A stretch of 64,000 nucleotides of DNA from Variovorax paradoxus (GTDB taxonomy: Bacteria > Pseudomonadota > Gammaproteobacteria > Burkholderiales > Burkholderiaceae_C). Below the pieces are notes generated by a model. It was not told where the DNA came from. It saw nothing but the letters and a program-made list of their open reading frames with translations, and ran no database searches. Every line of letters starts with the position of its first letter. Within the stretch, counting starts at the first letter, position 1. The stretch spans positions 4,526,001-4,590,000 of the forward strand of contig CP063166.1 of assembly GCA_016806145.1 (NCBI GenBank), given 5' to 3'. The position numbers and the translations under genes were made by a program. Below are positions 41,216-52,719 of the stretch, in pieces.

Positions 41216-43255
41216 TTAGCGTTTGAACCAGACGAAGTACGTCATCAGGACGAAGATCCCGAGCAGCATCGCGAAGGCGTAGTGGTAGATGTAGCCCGAC
41301 TGCAGCCAGCGGACCACGCCCGAGATGCGGCCGACCAGCTTCCAGGAGCCATTGACGACCGCGCCGTCGATCAGTGCCTGATCGCCGCCCTTCCACAGGC
41401 CCATGCCAAGGGCGCGGGCACCGCGCGCGATGATGTTCTCGTTGATCCAGTCGAGGTAGTACTTGTTCTCGAGCAGGCGGTACACGGGGCCGAAGGCGCG
41501 CTTGATGGCGGCCGGCAGCGCCGGGTTGATCATGTACATGTAGTAGGACAGCGCCACGCCCGCGAGCGCGAGCCAGAACGGCATGGTCTGCAGGCCGTGG
41601 ATGGCCATCGCGCCGGCGCCGTGGAAGGCCTCCTCGAGCTCCTTCATGGCGTGGTGCTTCGAGGCGTCGACGAAGATCGCGTCCTTGAAGAATTCGCCGT
41701 AGAGCATCGGGTGGATCGTCAGGAAGCCGATGACCACCGAGGGGATCGCGAGCAGCACCAGCGGCAGCCACACCACCCACGGCGACTCGTGCGGCTTGTG
41801 GTCGTCGTGACCGTGGCCATGGCCGTGGTCGTCGTGCGCGTGATGGTCGTCGTGGTGCGCATCGGGGTTCTGGTCGTAGCGTTCCTTGCCGTGGAAGACC
41901 AGGAAGTACATGCGGAACGAATAGAAGGCCGTGACGAACACGCCGATCAGCACCGCGTAGTAGGCGAAGTTCGCGCCCCACAGGTGGCTTTCCTTCACCG
42001 CCTCGATGATGCTGTCCTTCGAGTAGAAGCCCGAGAACAGCGGCGTGCCGATCAGCGCCAGCGAGCCCAGCAGCGAGGTGATCCAGGTGATCGGCATGTA
42101 CTTGCGCACGCCGCCCATCCAGCGGATGTCCTGGTTGTGGTGCATGCCGATGATGACCGAACCGGCACCGAGGAACAGCAGCGCCTTGAAGAAGGCGTGG
42201 GTCATCAGGTGGAACACCGCGACCGAATAGGCCGAGGCGCCGAGCGCCACCGTCATGTAGCCCAGCTGCGACAGCGTGGAGTACGCCACCACGCGCTTGA
42301 TGTCGTTCTGGATGATGCCCAGGAAGCCCATGAACAGCGCGGTGATGGCGCCGATCACGAGGATGAAGCTCAGGGCCGTGTCGCTCAGTTCGAACAGCGG
42401 CGACATGCGTGCCACCATGAAGATGCCGGCCGTCACCATGGTCGCCGCGTGGATCAGCGCCGAGATCGGGGTCGGGCCTTCCATCGAGTCGGGCAGCCAC
42501 ACGTGCAGCGGGAACTGCGCGCTCTTGCCCATCGCGCCGATGAACAGGCAGATGCAGATCACGGTGATCAGCATCCAGTCGGTGCCCGGGAAGGTGATGC
42601 CGCCGAGCGTGCCGGCCTTGGCGAAGGCTTCGGTGTAGTTGAGCGTGCCCGCGTAGGCCGCGATCAGGCCGATGCCGAGGATGAAGCCGAAGTCGCCCAC
42701 GCGGTTGACCAGGAAGGCCTTCATGTTCGCGAAGATCGCGGTCGGCTTGTTGAACCAGAAGCCGATCAGCAGGTACGACACCAGGCCCACCGCTTCCCAG
42801 CCGAAGAACAGCTGCAGCATGTTGTTGCTCATCACGAGCATCAGCATGGAGAAGGTGAAGAGCGAGATGTACGCGAAGAAGCGGTTGTAGCCCTCGTCTT
42901 CTTCCATGTAGCCGATGGTGTAGATGTGGACCATCAGCGACACGAAGGTCACGACGCACATCATCATCGCGGTGAGGCCGTCGACCATGAAGCCGACTTC
43001 CATCTTGAGGCCGCCGACGACCATCCACTCGTAGAGGGTCTGGTTGAAGCGGGCGCCGTCGACGATGACCGACTTGAGCGTCAGCGCCGAGATGACGAAG
43101 GCGACGAACACGCCGAGGATGGTCAGCGAGTGCGTGATCTTGCGGCCGATGTGGTTGCCGCCGAACTTGGTGCCGAAGATGCCGGCCAGGGCCGCCCCGA
43201 CCAGGGGGGCCATGGGAACGGCCAGCAGCGTGGATGCGGAAAGGGTTGCGCTCAT
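41216..43255 (-). CDS. nuoL: NADH-quinone oxidoreductase subunit L
   Basis: A 679-residue subunit at the tip of the membrane arm, with 14 antiporter-type helices plus the C-terminal lateral helix. Landmarks: FGWEAVGLVSYLLIGFWFNK (about 150-169), KSAQFPLHVWLPDSMEGPTP near 237 and NDIKRVVAYSTLSQLGYMTV near 314. A cytosol- or periplasm-facing loop about 465-495 is very rich in His and Asp (DAHHDDHHAHDDHGHGHGHD), which could bind metal; such loops occur in other Burkholderiales NuoL as far as I recall. It lies 19 bp behind nuoK. Confidence 0.97.
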   Translation of the reverse strand: MSATLSASTLLAVPMAPLVGAALAGIFGTKFGGNHIGRKITHSLTILGVFVAFVISALTLKSVIVDGARFNQTLYEWMVVGGLKMEVGFMVDGLTAMMMCVVTFVSLMVHIYTIGYMEEDEGYNRFFAYISLFTFSMLMLVMSNNMLQLFFGWEAVGLVSYLLIGFWFNKPTAIFANMKAFLVNRVGDFGFILGIGLIAAYAGTLNYTEAFAKAGTLGGITFPGTDWMLITVICICLFIGAMGKSAQFPLHVWLPDSMEGPTPISALIHAATMVTAGIFMVARMSPLFELSDTALSFILVIGAITALFMGFLGIIQNDIKRVVAYSTLSQLGYMTVALGASAYSVAVFHLMTHAFFKALLFLGAGSVIIGMHHNQDIRWMGGVRKYMPITWITSLLGSLALIGTPLFSGFYSKDSIIEAVKESHLWGANFAYYAVLIGVFVTAFYSFRMYFLVFHGKERYDQNPDAHHDDHHAHDDHGHGHGHDDHKPHESPWVVWLPLVLLAIPSVVIGFLTIHPMLYGEFFKDAIFVDASKHHAMKELEEAFHGAGAMAIHGLQTMPFWLALAGVALSYYMYMINPALPAAIKRAFGPVYRLLENKYYLDWINENIIARGARALGMGLWKGGDQALIDGAVVNGSWKLVGRISGVVRWLQSGYIYHYAFAMLLGIFVLMTYFVWFKR

Positions 43256-43274
43256 TCTGGTGTCAGCCTTGGGA

Positions 43275-43583
43275 TCAGCCCTTGAGCGAGTTGAGTTCGT
43301 CGACGTTGATGTTCGACTTGTTGCGGAACAGCAGCACCAGCAGCGCGAGGCCGATGGCCGACTCGGCCGCGGCCACCGTCAGGATGAAGAACACGAAGAT
43401 CTGGCCGTGCATGTCGCCCAGGAAGTGCGAGAAGGCGACGAAGTTCATGTTGACCGCGAGCAGCATCAGCTCGATGGCCATCAGCAGCACGATCAGGTTC
43501 TTGCGGTTCAGGAAGATGCCGATCACCGACAGCGCGAACAGCATCGCGCCCAGCGAGAGGAAGTGTCCGAGGGTGAGCGTCAT
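43275..43583 (-). CDS. nuoK: NADH-quinone oxidoreductase subunit K
   Basis: A 102-residue membrane subunit with three helices. The conserved glutamates of the proton path are visible in [14 protein letters not shown] (E about 36) and [14 protein letters not shown] (E about 72). It links the quinone-proximal part of complex I to the antiporter-like subunits. The ATG at 43583 overlaps the nuoJ stop by four bases (ATGA), so the two are translationally coupled. Confidence 0.97.
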   Translation of the reverse strand: MTLTLGHFLSLGAMLFALSVIGIFLNRKNLIVLLMAIELMLLAVNMNFVAFSHFLGDMHGQIFVFFILTVAAAESAIGLALLVLLFRNKSNINVDELNSLKG

Positions 43584-44239
43584 GCCTTGTTCTCCTTTGC
43601 TGCCGTCGGCGCCGCTTCGGCCGGGGCTTCCACCACGGGTTCCGCAGCGCGGGTCACCGGCATCTGCACCACGCGCACGCGGTCGCGCGCCTTCACGCGC
43701 ACCTGGTCGGCCGGGTCGACGTACTTGCTGTCCTTGCGGGTGCGCAGGGTCAGGGCGATGGCGGCGATGATGGCCACCAGCAGGATGACCGCCGCGATCT
43801 CGAGCGGATAGAGGTATTCGGAATACAGCAGCTTGCCCAGCTCGAGCGTGTTGGAGCTGTTGGCCGCGGCCACCGCGCGCGGCGCTTCGCCGAGGCGGAA
43901 GCCGCCCATCAGCACGGCCGCCATCTCGAGCGCGATCAGCGCGCCGACGGCCGCCGCCAGCGGGAAGTGCTTCCAGAAGCCCTGGCGCAGGCTGTCGACG
44001 TTGATGTCCAGCATCATCACGACGAACAGGAACAGAACCATCACCGCGCCCACGTAGACCAGCACGAGCGAGATCGCGAGGAATTCGGCGCGCAGCAGCA
44101 GCCAGATGGCCGACGCCTGGAAGAAGGCCAGCACGAGGTACAGCGCCGCGTACACGGGATTGCGGGCGGTGATGACGCGGAACGATGCGAACAGCAGCAC
44201 CGCGGCAAACAGATAGAACAAACCGGTCTTGACGTCCAT
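43580..44239 (-). CDS. nuoJ: NADH-quinone oxidoreductase subunit J
   Basis: A 219-residue membrane subunit with five N-terminal helices (about 1-170) including [20 protein letters not shown] near 58-77, the flexible helix 3 region that couples quinone reduction to proton pumping. The C-terminal 45 residues are a soluble Arg-, Ala- and Glu-rich tail. It overlaps nuoK by four bases and follows nuoI by 35 bp. Normal for Burkholderiales. Confidence 0.96.
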   Translation of the reverse strand: MDVKTGLFYLFAAVLLFASFRVITARNPVYAALYLVLAFFQASAIWLLLRAEFLAISLVLVYVGAVMVLFLFVVMMLDINVDSLRQGFWKHFPLAAAVGALIALEMAAVLMGGFRLGEAPRAVAAANSSNTLELGKLLYSEYLYPLEIAAVILLVAIIAAIALTLRTRKDSKYVDPADQVRVKARDRVRVVQMPVTRAAEPVVEAPAEAAPTAAKENKA

Positions 44240-44274
44240 GAGTTCGAATTCGTAGGGGTTCAGGCCAGGCCGGA

Positions 44275-44793
44275 TCAGCGGTACTTGGCGTCAGCCGCCT
44301 TGTTCGCCGCAATTTCTGTTTCGTAGCGGTCGCCAACGGCCAGCAGCATGTCCTTGGTGAAGTACAGGTCGCCGCGCTTTTCGCCGTGGTATTCGAAGAT
44401 GTGGGTCTCCACGATCGAGTCGACCGGGCAGCTCTCTTCGCAGAAGCCGCAGAAGATGCACTTCGTCAGGTCGATGTCGTAGCGCGTGGTGCGGCGCGAG
44501 CCGTCGTCGCGCACATCCGATTCGATGGTGATCGCGAGCGCGGGGCACACGGCCTCGCAGAGCTTGCAGGCGATGCAACGTTCCTCGCCGTTCTCGTAGC
44601 GGCGCAGCGCGTGCAGGCCGCGGAAGCGCGGCGACAGCGGCGTCTTCTCTTCGGGGAACTGCACCGTGATCTTGCGGCTGAAGGCGTACTTGCCCGTGAT
44701 GGCCAGGCCCTTGAACAGCTCGAACAGCATGAAGCTGCCGAGGAAGTCCTTGAGCGAGAACGGCGCGGACGGGGTTGCGGTGTGCGCAGACAT
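44275..44793 (-). CDS. nuoI: NADH-quinone oxidoreductase subunit I (two [4Fe-4S] clusters)
   Basis: A 172-residue peripheral subunit with two ferredoxin-type cluster motifs: [12 protein letters not shown] (about 72-83) and [12 protein letters not shown] (about 111-122), ligating clusters N6a and N6b that pass electrons from NuoG to NuoB. The N-terminal amphipathic helix ([20 protein letters not shown]) anchors it to the membrane arm. Start ATG 44793 is 17 bp after nuoH. All eight cysteines are present. Confidence 0.97.
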   Translation of the reverse strand: MSAHTATPSAPFSLKDFLGSFMLFELFKGLAITGKYAFSRKITVQFPEEKTPLSPRFRGLHALRRYENGEERCIACKLCEAVCPALAITIESDVRDDGSRRTTRYDIDLTKCIFCGFCEESCPVDSIVETHIFEYHGEKRGDLYFTKDMLLAVGDRYETEIAANKAADAKYR

Positions 44794-44810
44794 GGTGTTG
44801 GCGCTTCCAG

Positions 44811-45887
44811 TTATTTCCAGATGTTGAACGGCGTCTGCATCCAGCCACCGACCACGACCAGCCACACGAGGGTGACGGGAATGAAGATCTTCCAGCCCAG
44901 ACGCATGATCTGGTCATAGCGGAAGCGCGGGAACGTCGAGCGCACCCACAGGAACATGGTGACCACGCAGAAGGTCTTGGCGCCGAGCCAGATCCAGCCC
45001 GGGATGAAGCTCAGGAACTCGAACGGGGGCAGCCAGCCGCCGAGGAACAGGATGACGGTCAGGATCGAGACCAGCCACATGTTCGCGTACTCGGCCAGGA
45101 AGAACATCGCGAAGCTCATGCCCGAGTACTCGATCATGTGCCCCGCGACGATTTCCGATTCGCCTTCCACCACGTCGAAGGGGTGGCGGTTGGTCTCGGC
45201 CAGGCCCGAGATGAAGTAGACGACGAAGATCGGCAGCAGCGGCAGCCAGTTCCACGACAGGAAGCCGACGCCGAGGTTGGCGAACATGCCCTTGCCCTGC
45301 ACGTTGACGATCTCGCTCATGTTCAGGCTGCCGGTGACCATCAGCACCACGACGAAGCAGAAGCCCATCGCGATTTCGTAGCTCACCATCTGGGCCGATG
45401 CGCGCAGCGCGCCCAGGAAGGCGTACTTCGAGTTCGAGGCCCAGCCCGCGATGATCACGCCGTAGACCTCGAGCGAGGTGATGGCCATCACGAACAGCAG
45501 GCCGGCGTTGATGTTGGCGAGCGCGACGTCGGGACCGAAGGGGATCACGGCCCAGGCGGCGAGCGCCGGCATGATGGTCATGATCGGGCCGAGCAGGAAC
45601 AGGCCCTTGTTGGCGACCGTCGGAAGGATGATTTCCTTGGTCATCAGCTTGAGCGCGTCGGCGATCGGCTGCAGCAGGCCCAGCGGCCCGATGCGGTTCG
45701 GGCCCACGCGGATCTGCGTGAAGCCGATGGCCTTGCGTTCCCACAGCGTGAGGTAGGCCACCGCCAGCATCAGCGGGATGACCACGACGATGATCTTGAT
45801 CAGCGTCCAGATGACGGGCCAGACCACGGCGGTCCACCAGCCGGCGGCGACGAGACCCTGGCCGAAGCCGTGAATGGCGTCGATCAT
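44811..45887 (-). CDS. nuoH: NADH-quinone oxidoreductase subunit H
   Basis: A 358-residue membrane subunit that forms most of the quinone chamber, with eight helices. Landmarks: [20 protein letters not shown] (about 44-63), [20 protein letters not shown], and [20 protein letters not shown] near 229-248 with the conserved acidic residues of the quinone-proton channel. The ATG at 45887 overlaps the nuoG stop by four bases. The protein is typical in length and sequence. Confidence 0.97.
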   Translation of the reverse strand: MIDAIHGFGQGLVAAGWWTAVVWPVIWTLIKIIVVVIPLMLAVAYLTLWERKAIGFTQIRVGPNRIGPLGLLQPIADALKLMTKEIILPTVANKGLFLLGPIMTIMPALAAWAVIPFGPDVALANINAGLLFVMAITSLEVYGVIIAGWASNSKYAFLGALRASAQMVSYEIAMGFCFVVVLMVTGSLNMSEIVNVQGKGMFANLGVGFLSWNWLPLLPIFVVYFISGLAETNRHPFDVVEGESEIVAGHMIEYSGMSFAMFFLAEYANMWLVSILTVILFLGGWLPPFEFLSFIPGWIWLGAKTFCVVTMFLWVRSTFPRFRYDQIMRLGWKIFIPVTLVWLVVVGGWMQTPFNIWK

Positions 45888-48061
45888 GCCGACACCTCCT
45901 CGGCCTGGGCGCTGGCGGGCGCGGCACCGATGCCGTGGCCCGCGTTGCGCGCGTCGGCGGTCAGTTGCAGCGACGGCGCGCGGCGCACGATCGAATCGAG
46001 CTGGTAGATGCTCGCGACCACGGGCGCGGCCGCACCGTTGGCGGCCACGGCGGCGGCGCCGGTGGCGTTGCGCAGCGCATCGGCCGGCAGCGCGCCGTTG
46101 TCGCCCACCGTGCGCAGCACGTCGGCGGTCGATTCGAACGCGAAGCCTTGCAGGCCCAGCAGGTTGGCGAGCACGCGCAGCACCTTCCAGGCCGGACGGG
46201 CTTCGCCCTGCGGCTTCACCACGGCGTGGAAGCTCTGCAGGCGGCCTTCGGCATTGACGAAGCTGCCGGGCGTTTCGGTGAACGGCGCGATCGGCAGCAG
46301 CACGTCGCTGAATTCGAGGTTGGCCTTGAACGGGCTCAGCGTGACGACCATCTGTGCGTTGCCGATGGTGTCGGCAGCGGCGGCGCCGGCGGCCGAGTCG
46401 AACACCGGCTCGGTGTTCAGCAGCAGCACGGCCTTGAGGCCGGAGCCGGCGGCGAGCATCTGGCCGGCGTTGAGGCCGCCGTTCTTCGGGAACGCGCCCA
46501 CGAGCTGCGCGCCGACGGTGTTGGCGGCTTCGGTCAGGTAGCCGACGCTGGCGCCGGTCTGCGCGCCGATCCAGTTGGCCAGCGCGAGCAGGCTGCCGGC
46601 CTGCGCATGGTGCGCGGCGGCATTGCCCAGCAGGATGGCCTTGCGCTCGCCGCTCAGCAACGACGCGGCAATGGCCTGCGCGGTGGCGTCGGGCTCGTTG
46701 GCGGGTGCCAGCGGCGCGGCGGCGCCGGTGGACTGGCCCACCACGGTCGCGATCGCGGCCAGCACTTCGATCCATTGGCCGGCATCGACGATGGCGGCCT
46801 GCGCGGGCTGGATGGCCCAGGCTTCGGCGTCGGCCATCAGCTGCTTCGAGGTCAGCACGCTGAGCGCGGCGCCCTTGCGCACGGCCTGGCGGATGCGCTG
46901 CGCGAACAGCGGATGGTCCTTGCGCAAGTTCGAGCCGACGACGAAGGCGCGCTGCAGCTGCGTCAGCGAGGCGATCGAGGTGCCGAGCCAGCGGATGCCT
47001 TCGAAGGCCGTGAATTCGGCGTTGCGCAGGCGGTAGTCGATGTTGTCGCTGCCGAGCTCACGCGTGAGCTGCGCGGCGAGCTGAAGCTCCTCGAGCGTGC
47101 TGTGCGGGCTGACCAGCGTGCCGATGCTTTGCGCGCCATGGTCGGCCTTGATCTGCTTGAGGCCGTTGGCCACGTACTCGAGCGCGGTCTGCCAGTCGAC
47201 CTGCTGCCATTGGCCGCCCTGCTTGAGCATGGGCTGCGTCAGGCGCTCGGTGCCGTTGAGCGCTTCGTACGAGAAGCGGTCGCGGTCGGCGATCCAGCAT
47301 TCGTTGACGTCTTCGTTCTCGAGCGGCACCACGCGCATCACGCGGTTGTTCTTGACCTGGACGATCAGGTTGGCGCCGGTGGAGTCGTGCGGGCTCACCG
47401 ACTTGCGGCGCGACAGCTCCCAGGTGCGGGCGCTGTAGCGGAAGGGCTTGCTCGTGAGCGCGCCGACCGGGCAGATGTCGATCATGTTGCCCGAGAGCTC
47501 GGAGTCGACCGAGTCGCCGAGGAAGGTCTCGATCTCGGAGTGCTCGCCGCGGTGCGACATGCCGAGCTCCATCACGCCGGCCACTTCCTGGCCGAAGCGG
47601 ACGCAGCGCGTGCAGTGGATGCAGCGGCTCATCTCTTCCATGCTGATCAGCGGGCCCACGTCCTTGTGGAACACGACGCGCTTCTCTTCCTCGTAGCGCG
47701 AGGAGGAGCCGCCATAGCCCACGGCCAGGTCCTGCAGCTGGCATTCGCCGCCCTGGTCGCAGATCGGGCAGTCCAGCGGATGGTTGATCAGCAGGAACTC
47801 CATGACCGACTGCTGGGCCTTGATCGCCTTCTCGCTCTTGGTGCGGACGATCATGCCCTGCGTGACGGGCGTGGCGCAGGCCGGCATCGGCTTGGGCGCC
47901 TTTTCGACGTCGACCAGGCACATGCGGCAGTTGGCCGCGATGCTGAGCTTCTTGTGATAGCAGAAGTGCGGAATGTAGGTGCCGGCCTTGTCGGCAGCAT
48001 GCATGACCATGCTGCCTTCGGCCACTTCGACCTTCTTGCCGTCGAGTTCGATTTCAACCAT
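45884..48061 (-). CDS. nuoG: NADH-quinone oxidoreductase subunit G
   Basis: A 725-residue Fe-S subunit of the peripheral arm. The N-terminal ferredoxin domain has [15 protein letters not shown] and a later Cys (cluster N1b); [11 protein letters not shown] and [20 protein letters not shown] provide clusters N4 and N5. Where the E. coli protein has the Cys motif for cluster N7, this one reads [14 protein letters not shown] without cysteines, so N7 is absent, as in the shorter alpha/beta-proteobacterial and mitochondrial forms. The molybdopterin-oxidoreductase-like domain fills the rest. ATG 48061 ([13 protein letters not shown]) is 17 bp after nuoF. Confidence 0.97.
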   Translation of the reverse strand: MVEIELDGKKVEVAEGSMVMHAADKAGTYIPHFCYHKKLSIAANCRMCLVDVEKAPKPMPACATPVTQGMIVRTKSEKAIKAQQSVMEFLLINHPLDCPICDQGGECQLQDLAVGYGGSSSRYEEEKRVVFHKDVGPLISMEEMSRCIHCTRCVRFGQEVAGVMELGMSHRGEHSEIETFLGDSVDSELSGNMIDICPVGALTSKPFRYSARTWELSRRKSVSPHDSTGANLIVQVKNNRVMRVVPLENEDVNECWIADRDRFSYEALNGTERLTQPMLKQGGQWQQVDWQTALEYVANGLKQIKADHGAQSIGTLVSPHSTLEELQLAAQLTRELGSDNIDYRLRNAEFTAFEGIRWLGTSIASLTQLQRAFVVGSNLRKDHPLFAQRIRQAVRKGAALSVLTSKQLMADAEAWAIQPAQAAIVDAGQWIEVLAAIATVVGQSTGAAAPLAPANEPDATAQAIAASLLSGERKAILLGNAAAHHAQAGSLLALANWIGAQTGASVGYLTEAANTVGAQLVGAFPKNGGLNAGQMLAAGSGLKAVLLLNTEPVFDSAAGAAAADTIGNAQMVVTLSPFKANLEFSDVLLPIAPFTETPGSFVNAEGRLQSFHAVVKPQGEARPAWKVLRVLANLLGLQGFAFESTADVLRTVGDNGALPADALRNATGAAAVAANGAAAPVVASIYQLDSIVRRAPSLQLTADARNAGHGIGAAPASAQAEEVSA

Positions 48062-48078
48062 ATGTCTTTTTCTCGCGC

Positions 48079-49419
48079 TCAGGCCTGGACCGTTGCTTTC
48101 GGGACGTAGCCCGGGATCAAGGCTTCGAACTCGTGGCGGAAGTGCTTGATCATGGCGCGCACCGGCATGGCCGCCGCGTCGCCGAGGGCGCAGATGGTGC
48201 GGCCCATGATGTCGCCGGCGACGGAGTCCAGCAGCTGCAGGTCGCTGGGCTTGCCCTGGCCGTTGTGGATGCGGTCGACCACGCGGTAGAGCCAGCCCGT
48301 GCCTTCGCGGCACGGCGTGCACTGGCCGCAGGATTCGTGCATGTAGAAGTACGAGAGGCGCTTGAGCGACTCGACCATCGAGCGGCTGTCGTCCATCACG
48401 ATCACCGCGCCCGAGCCCAGCATCGAGCCGGCCTTCGAGATGGAGTCGTAGTCCATCGTGCACTGCATCATGATGTCGGCCGGCAGCACCGGTGCCGACG
48501 AGCCGCCAGGAATCACGGCCTTGAGCGTGCGGCCCTTGCGCACGCCGCCGGCCAGCTCGAGCAGCTTGGAGAACGGCGTGCCCATCGGCACTTCGTAGTT
48601 GCCCGGCAGTTCGACGTCGCCGCTGACCGAGTAGATCTTGGTGCCGCCGTTGTTCGGCTTGCCGCACTCGAGGTAGGCCGGACCGCCGTTGCGGATGATC
48701 CAGGGCACCGCCGCGAAGGTCTCGGTGTTGTTGATGGTGGTCGGCTTGCCGTACAGGCCGAAGCTGGCCGGGAACGGCGGCTTGAAGCGCGGCTGGCCCT
48801 TCTTGCCTTCGAGCGATTCGAGCAGCGCGGTTTCCTCGCCGCAGATGTAGGCGCCGAAGCCGTGGGCGGCGTGCAACTGGAAGTTGTACGTGCTGCCCAT
48901 GATCTTGTCGCCGAGATAGCCGGCGGCGCGCGCTTCCTCGAGGGCTTCCTCGAAGCGGTCGTAGCTCTGGAAGATCTCGCCGTGGATGTAGTTGTAGCCC
49001 ACGCTGATGCCCATCGCGTAAGCGGCGATGGCCATGCCTTCGATCACGATGTGCGGGTTGAACTGCAGGATGTCGCGGTCCTTGCAGGTGCCCGGCTCGC
49101 CTTCGTCCGAGTTGCAGACCAGGTACTTCTGGCCCGGGAACTGACGCGGCATGAAGCTCCACTTCAGGCCGGTCGGGAAACCGGCGCCGCCGCGGCCGCG
49201 CAGGCCCGAGGCCTTGACTTCGGCGATCACCTGGTCGGGCGTCAGGCCCTCGGTGAGGATCTTGCGCAGCGCCTGGTAGCCGCCGCGCGCCTCGTAGTCG
49301 GCCAGATGCCAGTTGGTGCCGTCGAGCCCGGCATAGATCTGGGCGCCGATGTGGCGGTCATGGAAGCAGGTCTGCACGCCGGTGGCGCGGAACTGCGAAA
49401 GAACCTGATCGGGCGTCAT
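48079..49419 (-). CDS. nuoF: NADH-quinone oxidoreductase subunit F (FMN, NADH-binding)
   Basis: A 446-residue subunit that binds NADH and FMN and carries cluster N3. The FMN/NADH loop [20 protein letters not shown] (about 65-84), the acidic [17 protein letters not shown], and the cluster motif [16 protein letters not shown] near 353-368 are all intact. It receives hydride from NADH and passes electrons to NuoE and NuoG clusters. It shares one base with nuoE (TGATG). Confidence 0.97.
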   Translation of the reverse strand: MTPDQVLSQFRATGVQTCFHDRHIGAQIYAGLDGTNWHLADYEARGGYQALRKILTEGLTPDQVIAEVKASGLRGRGGAGFPTGLKWSFMPRQFPGQKYLVCNSDEGEPGTCKDRDILQFNPHIVIEGMAIAAYAMGISVGYNYIHGEIFQSYDRFEEALEEARAAGYLGDKIMGSTYNFQLHAAHGFGAYICGEETALLESLEGKKGQPRFKPPFPASFGLYGKPTTINNTETFAAVPWIIRNGGPAYLECGKPNNGGTKIYSVSGDVELPGNYEVPMGTPFSKLLELAGGVRKGRTLKAVIPGGSSAPVLPADIMMQCTMDYDSISKAGSMLGSGAVIVMDDSRSMVESLKRLSYFYMHESCGQCTPCREGTGWLYRVVDRIHNGQGKPSDLQLLDSVAGDIMGRTICALGDAAAMPVRAMIKHFRHEFEALIPGYVPKATVQA

Positions 49420-49958
49420 CACGCAGCCTCCCCGGGGGTTGCACCGCGCAGGCCATCGACGAGCTGGTCGAGCTTGTCGTTGCTCATGAAGCTGCACATC
49501 GTGCGGTCGTTGACCAGCATCACCGGCGAATCGGCGCAGGCGCCCAGGCATTCGCTCTGCTGCAGCGTGAACAGGCCGTCGGCCGTGGTCTCGCCCATCT
49601 TGATGCCGAGCTTCTTCTCGAGGTGCACGAGGGCGGTGACGCCATCGCGCAGCTGGCACGGCAGGTTGGTGCAGACGTTGAGCTTGTACTTGCCCACCGC
49701 ATGCTGGTTGTACATGTTGTAGAAGGTCGTGACCTCGTGCACCGCGATCGGCGCCATGCCGAGGTACTCGGCGATCTCGCGCTCGCGCTGGGCGCTCACG
49801 AAACCCTCGTCCTGCTGCACGATGGCCAGGCAGGCCATCACGGCCGACTGCTTGCCGGCCTCGGGGTACTTGGCCACCTCGCGCGCGAAGCGTTCGAGGG
49901 TCTCAGGCTTCAGCGGCGCCGAAGGCGCCGCGTGAGTGTCATGGGTAGAGGAAGTCAT
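49419..49958 (-). CDS. nuoE: NADH-quinone oxidoreductase subunit E ([2Fe-2S])
   Basis: A 179-residue subunit with a thioredoxin-like fold that holds cluster N1a. The four ligands are in [12 protein letters not shown] (about 95-106) and [12 protein letters not shown] (about 136-147). It partners NuoF in the NADH dehydrogenase tip. The stop overlaps the nuoF start by one base. The N-terminal 30 residues are less conserved. Ordinary in length. Confidence 0.97.
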   Translation of the reverse strand: MTSSTHDTHAAPSAPLKPETLERFAREVAKYPEAGKQSAVMACLAIVQQDEGFVSAQREREIAEYLGMAPIAVHEVTTFYNMYNQHAVGKYKLNVCTNLPCQLRDGVTALVHLEKKLGIKMGETTADGLFTLQQSECLGACADSPVMLVNDRTMCSFMSNDKLDQLVDGLRGATPGEAA

Positions 49959-49968
49959 TCGCTCTTTC

Positions 49969-51222
49969 TCACCTGTCGATTTCGCCGAACACGATGTCCA
50001 TCGTGCCGATCACCGCGACAGCGTCGGCGATCATGTGACCGCGCGACATTTCGTCGAGGGCGGCGAGGTGCGGGAAGCCAGGGGCGCGGATCTTCAGGCG
50101 GTACGGCTTGTTGGCGCCGTCGCTCACGAGATAGATGCCGAACTCGCCCTTCGGATGCTCGACGGCAGCATAGGCCTCGCCTTCGGGCACGTGGAAGCCT
50201 TCGGTGAAGAGCTTGAAATGGTGGATCAGCTCCTCCATGTTCGCCTTCATCGATTCGCGCGCGGGCGCGGCGACCTTGTGGTTGTCGGTGATCACCGGGC
50301 CGGGGTTGGCACGCAGCCATGCCGAACACTGCTGGATGATCTTGTTGGCCTGGCGCATCTCCTCGACGCGAACCAGGTAGCGGTCGTAGCAGTCGCCCGT
50401 CTTGCCGAGCGGAATGTCGAACTGCATGCGGTCGTAGACGTCGTACGGCTGCTTCTTGCGCAGGTCCCACTCGACGCCCGAGCCGCGCAGCATCGGGCCG
50501 GTAAAGCCGAGGTTGAGCGCGCGCTCCGGCGTGACCACGCCGATGCCCACGGTGCGCTGCTTCCAGATGCGGTTGTCGGTGAGCAGCGTCTCGTACTCGT
50601 CGACCATCTTCGGGAAGCGCTTGCAGAAGTCGTCGACGAAGTCGAGCAGCGAGCCCTGGCGGTTCTCGTTGAGCTTCTCGATCGCCTTCGCGTTCTTGAT
50701 CTTGCTGACCTTGTACTGCGGCATCACGTCCGGCAGGTCGCGGTACACGCCACCCGGACGGAAGTAGGCCGCGTGCATGCGCGCGCCCGACACCGCCTCG
50801 TACATGTCGAACAGGTCTTCGCGTTCGCGGAAGCAGTAGATGAGCATGTTCATCGCACCGCAATCGAGGCCGTGCGCGCCGAGCCACAGCAGGTGGTTCA
50901 GCAGCCGGGTGATCTCGGCGAACATGACGCGGATGTACTGCGCGCGGATCGGCACCTCGAGGCCCATCATCTTCTCGATGGCGAGGCAGTAGGCGTGTTC
51001 GTTGGACATCATCGACACGTAGTCGAGGCGGTCCATGTAGGGCAGCGACTGGATGAAGGTGCGCGATTCGGCGAGCTTCTCGGTCGCGCGGTGCAGCAGG
51101 CCGATGTGCGGGTCGGCGCGCTGGATCACTTCGCCGTCGAGCTCGAGCACCAGGCGCAGCACGCCGTGCGCCGCGGGATGCTGGGGACCGAAGTTGAGGG
51201 TGTAGTTCTTGATTTCGGCCAT
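49969..51222 (-). CDS. nuoD: NADH-quinone oxidoreductase subunit D
   Basis: A 417-residue 49-kDa-type subunit related to the NiFe hydrogenase large subunit. Landmarks: [20 protein letters not shown] (about 12-31) at the quinone site, the [20 protein letters not shown] stretch near 88-107 and the C-terminal DIVFGEIDR. With NuoB it forms the quinone-binding cavity. It is encoded separately from nuoC, as is usual outside the gammaproteobacteria. It lies one base after the nuoC stop and 10 bp before nuoE. Confidence 0.97.
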   Translation of the reverse strand: MAEIKNYTLNFGPQHPAAHGVLRLVLELDGEVIQRADPHIGLLHRATEKLAESRTFIQSLPYMDRLDYVSMMSNEHAYCLAIEKMMGLEVPIRAQYIRVMFAEITRLLNHLLWLGAHGLDCGAMNMLIYCFREREDLFDMYEAVSGARMHAAYFRPGGVYRDLPDVMPQYKVSKIKNAKAIEKLNENRQGSLLDFVDDFCKRFPKMVDEYETLLTDNRIWKQRTVGIGVVTPERALNLGFTGPMLRGSGVEWDLRKKQPYDVYDRMQFDIPLGKTGDCYDRYLVRVEEMRQANKIIQQCSAWLRANPGPVITDNHKVAAPARESMKANMEELIHHFKLFTEGFHVPEGEAYAAVEHPKGEFGIYLVSDGANKPYRLKIRAPGFPHLAALDEMSRGHMIADAVAVIGTMDIVFGEIDR

Positions 51223-51223
51223 G

Positions 51224-51835
51224 TCAGTGGAGTCCGGCGCCGTAGTTGTCCTCGCGAATCACGCGCGGCGTGATCTCTCGCGGCTCGATCGATACCGGCT
51301 GGTAGACCACGCGCTTCTGTTCTTCGTCGTAGCGCATCTCGACATGACCCGACACCGGGAAGTCCTTGCGGAACGGATGGCCGATGAAGCCGTAGTCGGT
51401 CAGGATGCGGCGCAGGTCGTCGTGACCTTCGAACACGATGCCGTAGAGGTCGAAGGCCTCGCGCTCGAACCAGGTCGCCGCGTTCCACACCGGCTGCAAG
51501 GAATCGACCACCGGCAGGTCTTCGCTGGGCGCGAACACCCGCAGGCGCACGCGCTGATTGAGGCTCACCGACAGCAGGTGCGAGACGACGCCGTAGCGCT
51601 CGCCTTCCCACTCGCCTTCGCGGTAGTCGGAATAGTCCATACCGCAGAGGTCGATCAGCTGCTCGAAGCGGCAGCCCGGCGCATCGCGCAGCAGCAGCGC
51701 CGCATCGATGTAGTTCGCGGCGCTCACCACCACGGTCACTTCGCCGAGCGCAACGGTCACGCTGCGCGCCTTGTCGCCCAGGGTCTGCACCAGAGTCGCC
51801 TGCAGCGCCTCCGGAGAAATTGCAAAGTCGGTCAT
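51224..51835 (-). CDS. nuoC: NADH-quinone oxidoreductase subunit C
   Basis: A 203-residue 30-kDa-type subunit with the signature ERECfDlyGI-like segment here read as [20 protein letters not shown] with [12 protein letters not shown] near 128-139, followed by [20 protein letters not shown]. It packs against NuoD and NuoB in the connecting module and carries no cofactor. The gene lies directly upstream of nuoD and 12 bp after nuoB. Confidence 0.96.
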   Translation of the reverse strand: MTDFAISPEALQATLVQTLGDKARSVTVALGEVTVVVSAANYIDAALLLRDAPGCRFEQLIDLCGMDYSDYREGEWEGERYGVVSHLLSVSLNQRVRLRVFAPSEDLPVVDSLQPVWNAATWFEREAFDLYGIVFEGHDDLRRILTDYGFIGHPFRKDFPVSGHVEMRYDEEQKRVVYQPVSIEPREITPRVIREDNYGAGLH

Positions 51836-51847
51836 CTCGGCAATTCC

Positions 51848-52327
51848 TCAGGCACGCGCGATGGTGTTGGTGCGGCGGATCTTCTGCTGCAGCTGGATGA
51901 TCCCGTAGAGCAGCGCCTCGGCGGTGGGCGGGCAGCCCGGCACGTAGACGTCGACCGGAACGATCCGGTCGCAGCCGCGCACCACGGAGTAGCTGTAGTG
52001 GTAGTAGCCGCCGCCGTTGGCGCACGAGCCCATCGAGAGCACCCAGCGCGGTTCGGGCATCTGGTCGTAGACCTTGCGCAGCGCCGGCGCCATCTTGTTG
52101 CACAGCGTGCCGGCCACGATCATCAGATCGGACTGACGCGGGCTCGGACGAAACAGCATGCCGAAACGGTCGATGTCGTAGCGGGCCGCGCCGGCGTGCA
52201 TCATTTCGACCGCACAGCAGGCCAGACCGAACGTCATCGGCCACAGAGATCCGGTCTTCGCCCAGTTCACCACCGAGTCGTAGGTGGTCGTGACGAAGCC
52301 TTCCTTGAGAACGCCTTCAATGGCCAT
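51848..52327 (-). CDS. nuoB: NADH-quinone oxidoreductase subunit B (cluster N2)
   Basis: A 159-residue subunit carrying the terminal [4Fe-4S] cluster N2. The paired cysteines in [14 protein letters not shown] (about 36-37) and the two others in [11 protein letters not shown] (about 101) and [14 protein letters not shown] (about 131) are all present. N2 reduces quinone in the cavity formed with NuoD. It lies 12 bp after nuoA and before nuoC. Typical for the family. Confidence 0.97.
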   Translation of the reverse strand: MAIEGVLKEGFVTTTYDSVVNWAKTGSLWPMTFGLACCAVEMMHAGAARYDIDRFGMLFRPSPRQSDLMIVAGTLCNKMAPALRKVYDQMPEPRWVLSMGSCANGGGYYHYSYSVVRGCDRIVPVDVYVPGCPPTAEALLYGIIQLQQKIRRTNTIARA

Positions 52328-52339
52328 CGTGTAGCTTCC

Positions 52340-52699
52340 TTATTCCCAGTCGAGCGCGCCTTTTTTCCACTCGTAGGCGAAGCCCACGACGAGGATGGCG
52401 AGAAAGATCATCATGGCCCAGAAGCCGACAGCACCGATCTCCTTGAGCGCAATGGCCCACGGGAAGAGAAAGGCAATCTCCAGATCGAACAGGATGAAGA
52501 GAATGGCAACCAGGTAATAGCGCACGTCGAACTTCATGCGCGCATCCTCGAAGGCCTCGAAGCCGCACTCGTAGGGTGCGTTCTTGGCTGCGTCAGGCCG
52601 ATTGGGGCCGAGGATGTATCCGATGACCTGTGGAGCGACGCCTACGCCGACCCCGACCAGAATGAACAAGAGGACGGGAAGGTAGGAATCGAGGTTCAT
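52340..52699 (-). CDS. nuoA: NADH-quinone oxidoreductase subunit A
   Basis: A 119-residue membrane subunit with three helices (about 7-28, 63-82, 88-108). Landmarks are [11 protein letters not shown] (about 40-50) and [20 protein letters not shown], in the quinone-proximal loop region. It is the first gene of the complex I operon. Upstream lie a hairpin (52720-52757) and the tRNA-Leu gene on the same strand, so nuoA may be transcribed from the tRNA or secG promoter as well as its own. Confidence 0.97.
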   Translation of the reverse strand: MNLDSYLPVLLFILVGVGVGVAPQVIGYILGPNRPDAAKNAPYECGFEAFEDARMKFDVRYYLVAILFILFDLEIAFLFPWAIALKEIGAVGFWAMMIFLAILVVGFAYEWKKGALDWE

Positions 52700-52719
52700 C
52701 GGGAGCTTTCACCGCTTGC

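Noticed and set aside
37706..43285. Open frame of about 1,859 codons on the plus strand across the complex I genes
   Set aside because: It is the antisense of real nuo genes, opened by high GC. Its translation is His/Gln/Arg/Asp-rich with no domain, while the minus strand reads NuoL, NuoM and NuoN perfectly.
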